A stretch of 64,000 nucleotides of DNA from Penicillus capitatus (taxonomy: Eukaryota; Chlorophyta). Positions 57,704-64,000 of the stretch are shown piece by piece. A program made the translations under genes and the position numbers. Each line of letters begins with the position of its first letter. Position 1 is the stretch's first letter. The stretch lies in assembly GCA_965649825.1 (NCBI GenBank), contig OZ287695.1:558001-622000 (forward strand), read 5' to 3'. The notes beneath the pieces are model-generated. The model worked only from the letters and a program-made list of their open reading frames with translations, searched no databases and was not told where the DNA came from.

Positions 57704-60654
57704 TCATGGACGCAGGAGTGTCCTGAGAGAGGACGCGACCGAATCAGATTTAGGACAACCATCGGGAACAAAATCACAGATAACGTCATAAGGCGTTTTC
57801 CCGGATTTGTTGGTCACCGTCTTCGATGCTCCAGCGTCCAACAGAACCTGAAGAACATCGTCAGTTTCTGGTGGATATGCTACCTCTGACTAACCTTTGC
57901 CGTCGCTAGCTCTTTGTGACTTGCGGCTCGGTGAAGTGGAGTGTTTCCATCGTTAGTGACCGCATTGACATCGGCCCCTTTTTCAAGTAACAGCTGCAAG
58001 CAACAACATGTACAAGAAAACAGAAACAAATAGGCATGCACCTTCACAGATTCGGAATTTTCGCCCCTGGCGGCAGAATGAAGTGGAGTGTATCCATAGA
58101 TAGTGACCGCATTGAGATCGGCCCCTTCTTCAAGTAACAGCTGCAAGCAACAACGTGTACAGGAAAACAGATACAGATGGCCATGCACCTTCACAGTTTC
58201 GAAATTAGCGTACTCGGCGGCAGAATGAAGTGGAGTGTATCCATAACTATTGACCGCATTGATATCAGCACCTTTTTCAAGTAACAGCTGTAAGCAACAA
58301 CGTGTACAAAAAAACAGAAACGAATAGGCATGCACCTTCACAGTTTCGAAATTTTCGCCATTGGTGGCATCGTGTAGTGGAGTGTATCCATCGTTAGTGA
58401 CCGCATTGATATCGGCCCCCTTTTCAACTAACAGCTGTAAGCAACAGCGTGTACAAGAAAACAGAAACAAATAGGCATGCACCTTCACAGTTTCGAAATT
58501 TTCGCCCCTGGCGGCAAAATGAAGTGGAGTGTATCCATAACTATTGACCGCATTAACCTTCGCTTCGTGCTTGATTAGGATCTGACAATCGATAGTTTCT
58601 GCCAATGAGACGACAAAGCAAAAATGCAACCGACCTTTACTACCTCATCGTTTGTGTGTTCCGCTGCAACATGCAGAGGAGATTCTCCATGGTCTCTGGC
58701 CTTGTTAACCTTCGCTCCGTGCTTAATGAGTACCTAGCTGGGCACTTGCCGGAAGCGCGGAAGCACATCATGACTCGCCTGCACAGTTTTTAAGTATCCA
58801 GACAATGCAGCCATGTACAGAGGCGTCTGTCCACTTCCGTCGGTGACGATGACGTTCACTTCAGCATCTTGATCCAGAAGAATCTGAAAACAAACGTCGG
58901 AGCAGACGCCCGAAATCGCGTTGTGAATTCACCTTCGCCACCTTCCAGCGTCCGTTCTCCGCTGCCACAAACAAAGGAGTCTCGCTGTGTTCGTTGAGCT
59001 TGTCCACGTTTGCTCCGTATTCCAGAAGAACCTTCGAATTGCAAGTACAGGGATTCGATGGAGAGATAGATGAAATATCTTGACTCTGTAATCGAGAGTG
59101 GAATCGGCGGAGCATATTACCTCAGTGCATTCTGGCGCATTGTCATACGCGGACCAGTGCAACAAAGCAAGGCGACTCTTTGAAAGACCCTCTAAATAAG
59201 CTGGCCATCGTCTTCGATATTCAGACTTGTAGAAAGAATCTGGATCCAGTCCCTCAAGAAGAGCAGCTTCCAGCTTCAGGGAATTGTCATCTTTTATGGA
59301 CCAATACGCTTTCTGCAGAAGCGTCTGTGCATTAGAGCGATCTTCATTGTCAATGCAACCTTAGTCAACTCTTTCTGCGACAGTCCTGTCAGCTGTTTGC
59401 GCTGCTCTTCAATCTTCCGTTTTTCTGTTTGTTCTTTTCTGGTTTCTTTGTCTGTCGGGCGTTCTGTCCGTGGATTTCGTGCGCCCTCTTCACCATCTGG
59501 CGAAGGTGGCTCGACATGGTTTTGTGGATGTCTCTCCTGTGCCAAACGATCAAAAATGAAAAAGCAAATGCGGAATGAAGTTTACTTCTGGATCTTCGCC
59601 GATTGTTTCTTGAATCCAGTCCCAGAATGCACCGATACTTGTGCAGATGGTCGGTGATTGATCGGTACAGTCTTCGGAGCCCGTGGACGTTACGCCGACG
59701 ACCAGGTCAAATTCTGGATTCCCGGCTGCAATGCTGCCACCAAGTCTGTCAGGAATCAACAGTGGACCGCCAGAATCACCTTCAACAGAGGAAGCTTGGC
59801 GGAAAGTGATACGCAGGAACACTAAACCTTTGCATGTGTTCTCGTTCGCGAATCCAGCACAGATCGAGTGTTCTTTGACGGCGTCTCCGAGGAATTCTTT
59901 ACAGTAGTGATTCGTCACATACACCAGGTTGGCTGCGATCTGTAAAGAATTCGGACTTCTTCCAGTCTCGTTCACTCCCCAGCCCAGTGCGGTGAACAGT
60001 TTGCCTGAGCGAAAGTCACCTCCCTGAGTATCCAGTGAAGGCAGCGCGAGATTCGCTTCTTTATCAAGTTTTACGACGGCGATATCATATCCATCCTCCA
60101 CATTGCCAGTCCAAGATTCGGGCCAGTGACTTTCCTGTCCGCTGAACACCTAGCAGCTTCTACCTTGGAAGAAAGCGAATGGACGTGACCGGATTACTTT
60201 ATTGGTGTCGTTTGCGTCGAGCTTGTGAATACCGCATCGGACAAGCGGATTTCTGCCGAGGCTGTTTGGGACACCTGGGTCGACGCAGTGTGCTGCTGTG
60301 ACCACCCATCGTGATCGAATGAGGAATCCGCCACAGAGATGTTTCTTTTCTTCTCGTCTGGAAAGACTGCAAATGTAAGGGAACCGTCCCTCTGGTGCCT
60401 CTTCACCCTGTGAGAAAAACGAATGGTGAAATCTGAACTCGTGCGCGCTGCACGAACTCACAATGATGTAGGATGTCAGTCGCGTCTTGGATGCCGGTGC
60501 TTCTGAACCGTCAACGCATGGACACGCGTCGGAAATGTCAACCAGGTGTGGCAGTACCTCCTTGCTCTCGACTCGTTGCTTTATGGAAGTGTAAGAGAAG
60601 CAACAGAGAGATATGATATCCGAGACGGCAACGCGAAGCTGACGAGAGCTTCAT
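57704..60654 (-). CDS. gene I: secreted S1 protease fused to ankyrin repeats (N189 type)
   Basis: The ATG at 60654 gives MKLSSASRCRLGYHISLLLL (signal peptide). The next exons read KTRLTSYII then [10 protein letters not shown]1 of activation is Tyr. The triad is in TAAHC, GYDIAVVKL and GDSGGP; S1 is Asn (NENTCKGDSGGP), 226 Thr. Linker TERPTDKETRKEQTEKRK, then a cap exon with [10 protein letters not shown] and LLHWSAYDNAPECTE. Eight ankyrin exons follow; the last five are near copies (GADINAVTNDGYTPLH and similar) with conserved introns, a 147-bp exon+intron unit. The cap is VLLDAGASKT...CPKSDS, a variant of the usual CS..TR. A GC donor lies near 58784. The LINE sits 380 bp past the stop. Frame intact. 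Confidence 0.8.
57945..58560 (-). repeat. 147-bp tandem exon+intron array in gene I
   Basis: The mark CAGCTGYAAGCAACA begins at 57991, 58138, 58285 and 58432, spacing 147 each time: a 99-bp ankyrin exon plus a 48-bp intron. Introns are as similar as exons, so whole units were duplicated recently. Confidence 0.9.
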
Positions 60655-60691
60655 ACTAAAGGCAGGAAAAGGAAAACGTGCACTGTGACAG

Positions 60692-60707
60692 TGGCGGGCG
60701 TTTAAGT
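60692..60707 (-). promoter_or_regulatory. conserved start-proximal element of gene I
   Basis: TGGCGGGCGTTTAAGT, 38 bp before the ATG of gene I. Same 16-mer as at B and G. Confidence 0.5.
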
Positions 60708-61163
60708 AATGCGAGTAATTGAGCCGTTAACGTGCTTACTTCCCTGTAGCGTCCCAGTGACTGGTAGACGCTGCGAGGAGAAGAACCGCTGGTGCATCTC
60801 TGTTATTGGTCTGGGCCTCTTGTGCACTGAGCTAGCACGCGTAGCTTCATCTCGTGCCTCTCGCAATGCATGCGCACACACGGTTCTCCACGTCGTCGTT
60901 AAAAAAATCAAGCTAGTTCATCGACATGCTTTGATGGGTGCGTAATGGATGTGAAATCATTGACCAAACAAATGTCAAGACCACGCTGTTTCGCGATGCA
61001 CTTAGGAATTCTTTAAAGTGAAAATGACGCATGCGCTCATTGTTGGGTATAATCGGTCTTACAACATTTTGGTCACTGTTCTGTGTCGGCTGCGATTGGA
61101 TGCTAAACAAAGGCTGTCATTCGATCCAATCCACAGCACATCGAAGCCTACAACAGTTTGGTA

Positions 61164-61538
61164 TCACTCAGAAGGATATCGGTCTGACACGAGAACCGCG
61201 TCGATCGTTCTGTCTTTGCTCTTTTCCAGCAGTGTTTCTCTGAGAAGCTGGTCCGGCTGCCTGCCCCATTGCTTCCTGTACAACACGTGGTACATCGATC
61301 CGCCGTCTCCCACATCGGATTTGTGCCTAGAGAATGGATACGTGACGTTTAGATCACTTAACAGTCTCGCTATATCCCATTCTCTCGAGTCAGAAAACGT
61401 ACGTCTGTGTATATGGTCTTCTAAATACGATTCGAGTTCGTAGTTGGACGAGCGAGACAGAAGGTTCGCGTTCTGCTGCTCTGTCACAACTAAAAGACGA
61501 ACAAGCGAGCATTCCGCAAAACGCACCGTCGCAGACAA
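61164..61538 (-). CDS. hypothetical protein fragment
   Basis: 124-aa minus frame. The composition of YELESYLEDHIHRRTFSDSRE and the following part looks protein-like and partly helical, and the opposite frame does not. Immediately to its right the sequence stops resembling the other N-type upstream regions (similarity runs to about 61120). No domain is recognised, and it may be part of an exon. Low confidence. Confidence 0.3.
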   Translation of the reverse strand: MSATVRFAECSLVRLLVVTEQQNANLLSRSSNYELESYLEDHIHRRTFSDSREWDIARLLSDLNVTYPFSRHKSDVGDGGSMYHVLYRKQWGRQPDQLLRETLLEKSKDRTIDAVLVSDRYPSE

Positions 61539-61801
61539 TGAATATTCCTGTCTTTGTCCTTTTTATTTTAGCCGGAGACTTCTCCGCCATCTGCACTTGA
61601 CGTACGGCATCGACCGGGCACCGCTACACTGCCGAACAGGCATTCTCTGCTCAGTCAGGCCATGGAGAATTGAGTGCCTTCTGTGGGCGGGCGAACCCTT
61701 ACCCGTTGACGATACACCATTCGGATTCACCTGTGTTCGACCGAGAGGTGATCAACAAGCCCCTCAATTACTATCTGCTTACCTCTGCCAGCGACTGCAG
61801 A

Positions 61802-63046
61802 GCACCACGAGCGAAGAGAGAAGGGGACAGTCGTCCGTGACGAAGCGGGTGGACTACGGAGACCTCACGGACGAAGCACGCATCCTGGTGCTCTCACACA
61901 TTTTCTGTATCGATATGCGCCCTGCTTTCCAGGAAGCGGTCTCCGCCATCGAGCGAGACGACGCAGCGAGCCTCGCTGCGTTAATTCGTGCAGGTCTGGA
62001 TGTCAATACGACGCACTCAGAGCTGGAAGGGTTTGACTACTCTCCCGAAGAGATTCCATCGCTGCTGCACTGAGCGTTGGGCTTCGAGGCACTCGAATGC
62101 GTCAAGGCACGTCTATGCCCTTATCGTTGCTCCCAACTCAAAAACGGTCTCTGGATTGAAGGTTTTCGCGAGAGAAGGAGCGGACGTCGATTCCACCACT
62201 CTGTGTTCGTTCACACCGCTTCACGATTCCGTCCTGATCGTATCGAAGGAAATATCACAGGTTCGTCTCTAGAACATCTCTTTACCTATGACGCTACCCG
62301 TTGCTGCACGAACCTCACGCGAAAAGTGTGACCTTGCCAGTGAAGTTCGCCCTCCTTCGCGTTCCGATACGAGACAGATCGCGCATGTGGATTTCCTTGG
62401 CCGCAGTCACCAGTTTCCCTGCGGGATCTTGGCCTCCTCGACACAGTTGCGCGTGGACGTGTTTGTTCAGGGTCTCTTTATGGCCGGCGCGAACATGAAT
62501 GGGAAGGAGTGTCTAGAAAGGACGGCATTTGCATCAGGCAGCCCACTACGGATACCTCGACATAACAGAGGTCTCGTCACCTCCCTGTCTCATTCTCTCA
62601 TCTAGGTGTGGCACTTTATCATCGAACGGAGTGACAACAAAAGTGCAAAAGACTACCGCGGATGGACGCCGCTGCACTACGCAGTGCTCTCCAACGACGT
62701 CGACACGGTCCGGGTAAGATCGCCGGCAAACAGGCGTCCATAGCGTGCGGTCGGACAGGTCCTTCTTGATTCCGGCGCAGACGTCGGTGCCAAGGATTAC
62801 GCCGTGGAGCAGACGCCACTGCATACAGCATCGGCAGGAGGCTGTCTCGAGATCGCAGAGGCAAGACGCACGTGACGTGCGAGAGTCTGCGATTGTGTTT
62901 TTACAGATTCTAGTAGAAGCCGGTGCATCGAAGACCATCACGGATCGCTTTGCAAATACACCAGATTATTACGTTTGCTCTTCCGCATTGTTGCTTGAAT
63001 GCAGTGCCGAAACTCGCGCCGCTCTTGTCGAACTGCTGATTTTTTG
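61802..63046 (+). pseudogene. gene J: decayed ankyrin half of a trypsin-ankyrin gene
   Basis: A linker exon (RRGQSSVTKRVDYGDLTDEARIL) is spliced to a first ankyrin exon (EAVSAIERDDAASLAALIRAGLDV...). That exon has an in-frame TGA after SLLH at about 62071, followed in frame by ALGFEALECVK, the normal exon end. A later repeat (near 62525) has one extra T between TA and HQAAHYGYLDITE. Further exons read DYRGWTPLHYAVLSNDVDTVR and VLLDSGADVGAKDYAVEQTPLH, and the cap ILVEAGASKT...CSAETR ends at 63046. A GC donor occurs at about 62861. No protease half is recognisable upstream. The preserved cap shows descent from the family. Confidence 0.65.
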
Positions 63047-63047
63047 A

Positions 63048-63725
63048 TGATCGTTCCTGGTCTCCGGGGATTCTTCGGAGATCACGCTCGGCAGACGTTG
63101 TTCTGACTGTGCCTGTCGCTTTTCGATGCGACCACATGTTGACACGGGCTAGTTACGTAACAGTCAAGAGTAGAGTATTCAAGACACTCGTTTCTGCGTT
63201 GTCGTTACGAGACAAGGACGCGCGGACAATAGAGTAAGACGAGGCAGTCTTGCTTATCGAGTGGCCAGATGCTCGCGGACGAGATGATCACGACGTCATG
63301 CGGGTCTCAGTTATCACACATGATAGGACGCGAGTGAGATAGCGGACGGTGGACGACAGTCTCAACAACACGGCGACACCGCGTTACAAAAAATAAAGCC
63401 CCCCGATTGTTTCTTTGTTCTGAAAAACTTGCAACAAGCACAACGGCAACAAGGTCTTTTTTTAACGTCATTCAAATGCAAGGCGGATTCAACGAGGCAG
63501 GAGTAAAATAAAGGTGGAGATGATAAAGAAGCATTGTCCACCGAAGCCCCTTTCCGTTTGATAAAAGACTTTCTCCCGTTTGTTTTGGACTCCGGATCCC
63601 CCTTAAGCCCTAGACAGGGCATCCAATAATGCACACCCCCTTACTTCGCGGTTCATAGTTAACCGCGATCGCCTAAATCATATGTGCCGTTTGTATCTTT
63701 GAACAAGGAGTCCTTCTTCTTTGAC
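63048..63725. other. intergenic, 3' flank of membrane-protein gene
   Basis: 63340-63430 resembles 12780-12900, which has the same position after the Cys-rich membrane-protein gene. No supported gene. Confidence 0.45.
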
Positions 63726-64000
63726 TTAAAAAAATAAATGTCTTATTATCTTTTTCATTTGCAAGTAAGACTCATCTGTCGGAGTCTTGCAACAAGAAAG
63801 CAGAACGGCCACAACTGCCATGAAGATAATGATCGACAAACAAATCAACGACGGCATAACTCCCCAGAAGATAACGGCGACGGGCCACAGCACCCCCAAC
63901 AACCCAAAGCCAGCAAAACCCTTCACCGCTTCCTTGTCTTCTTCTTCTTGACATGCATAGCACGCTGCTAATACGGCACATATAACGGAGAACAGAACTC
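63726..64000 (-). CDS. Cys-rich membrane-protein family, C-terminal part, 5' end outside window
   Basis: In one minus frame: a membrane span (VLFSVICAVLAACYA), an acidic loop (CQEEEDKEAVKGF), then spans GLLGVLWPVAVIFWGVMPSL and IIIFMAVVAVLLSCC and a polar tail. The order and wording resemble the C-terminal part of the 13088-14074 protein (TGGLVFGVMWFVAVFVWGA). The Cys-rich domain would lie beyond 64000. Function unknown. Confidence 0.55.
   Translation of the reverse strand, partial: VLFSVICAVLAACYACQEEEDKEAVKGFAGFGLLGVLWPVAVIFWGVMPSLICLSIIIFMAVVAVLLSCCKTPTDESYLQMKKIIRHLFF

Overview
The window is nuclear DNA of a unicellular eukaryote (a protist). Most genes are broken by very short spliceosomal introns, mostly 29-65 nt and usually GT-AG, with an unusual number of GC-AG. 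All three standard stop codons are used. Both an LTR and a non-LTR retrotransposon are present. The mix of genes (EF-hand NADPH oxidase, kynurenine-monooxygenase-like flavoprotein, BTB protein, vWA remnant, secreted trypsins) fits a free-living alveolate or stramenopile-type protist. I cannot name the species.

The dominant content is a family of nine apparently intact multi-exon genes (called A to I here) plus one decayed relative (J). Each encodes a signal peptide, a complete trypsin-like (S1) serine protease with His/Asp/Ser triad, a charged linker, and a run of 5-9 ankyrin repeats closed by a conserved Cys-containing C-terminal cap. Almost every ankyrin repeat is its own 99-nt phase-0 exon. 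A is on + (3228-5790). On the minus strand are B (9035-11833), C (21502-23968), D (24467-27023), E (35381-38028), F (40071-42676), G (43585-46681), H (48903-51668) and I (57704-60654). J (about 61802-63046, +) has a stop and a frameshift. By S1-pocket residue and activation site there are two classes: D189 type (A, C, D, F, H) and N189 type (B, E, G, I).

Layout. 1-1907: 5' part of a NOX gene (minus). 2476-6020 and 24250-27783: inverted arms carrying A and D. Between them lie B, a Cys-rich membrane protein (13088-14074), a vWA-domain pseudogene (14875-16617), a gag-only LTR retrotransposon with apparently identical LTRs (17621-20099), a BTB gene (20169-20898) and C. 27948-33626: kynurenine 3-monooxygenase-like gene and a polytopic membrane protein. 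34831-43050 and 43051-52080: two tandem 8-9 kb units, each N-type gene, decayed TPR and BTB fragments, then D-type gene. 52221-57324: a full-looking non-LTR retrotransposon inserted in the 3' flank of I. 57325-61120: third partial unit with I. 63726-64000: 3' end of a paralogue of the Cys-rich membrane protein.

The same order (N-type gene, BTB, D-type gene) recurs at B-BTB-C, E-psiBTB-F and G-psiBTB-H, so the array grew by duplication of an ancestral block. Repeat number inside each gene varies by duplication of exon+intron units (146-147 bp). The combined picture, as inference, is a diversifying repertoire of secreted proteases with variable ankyrin binding arrays.
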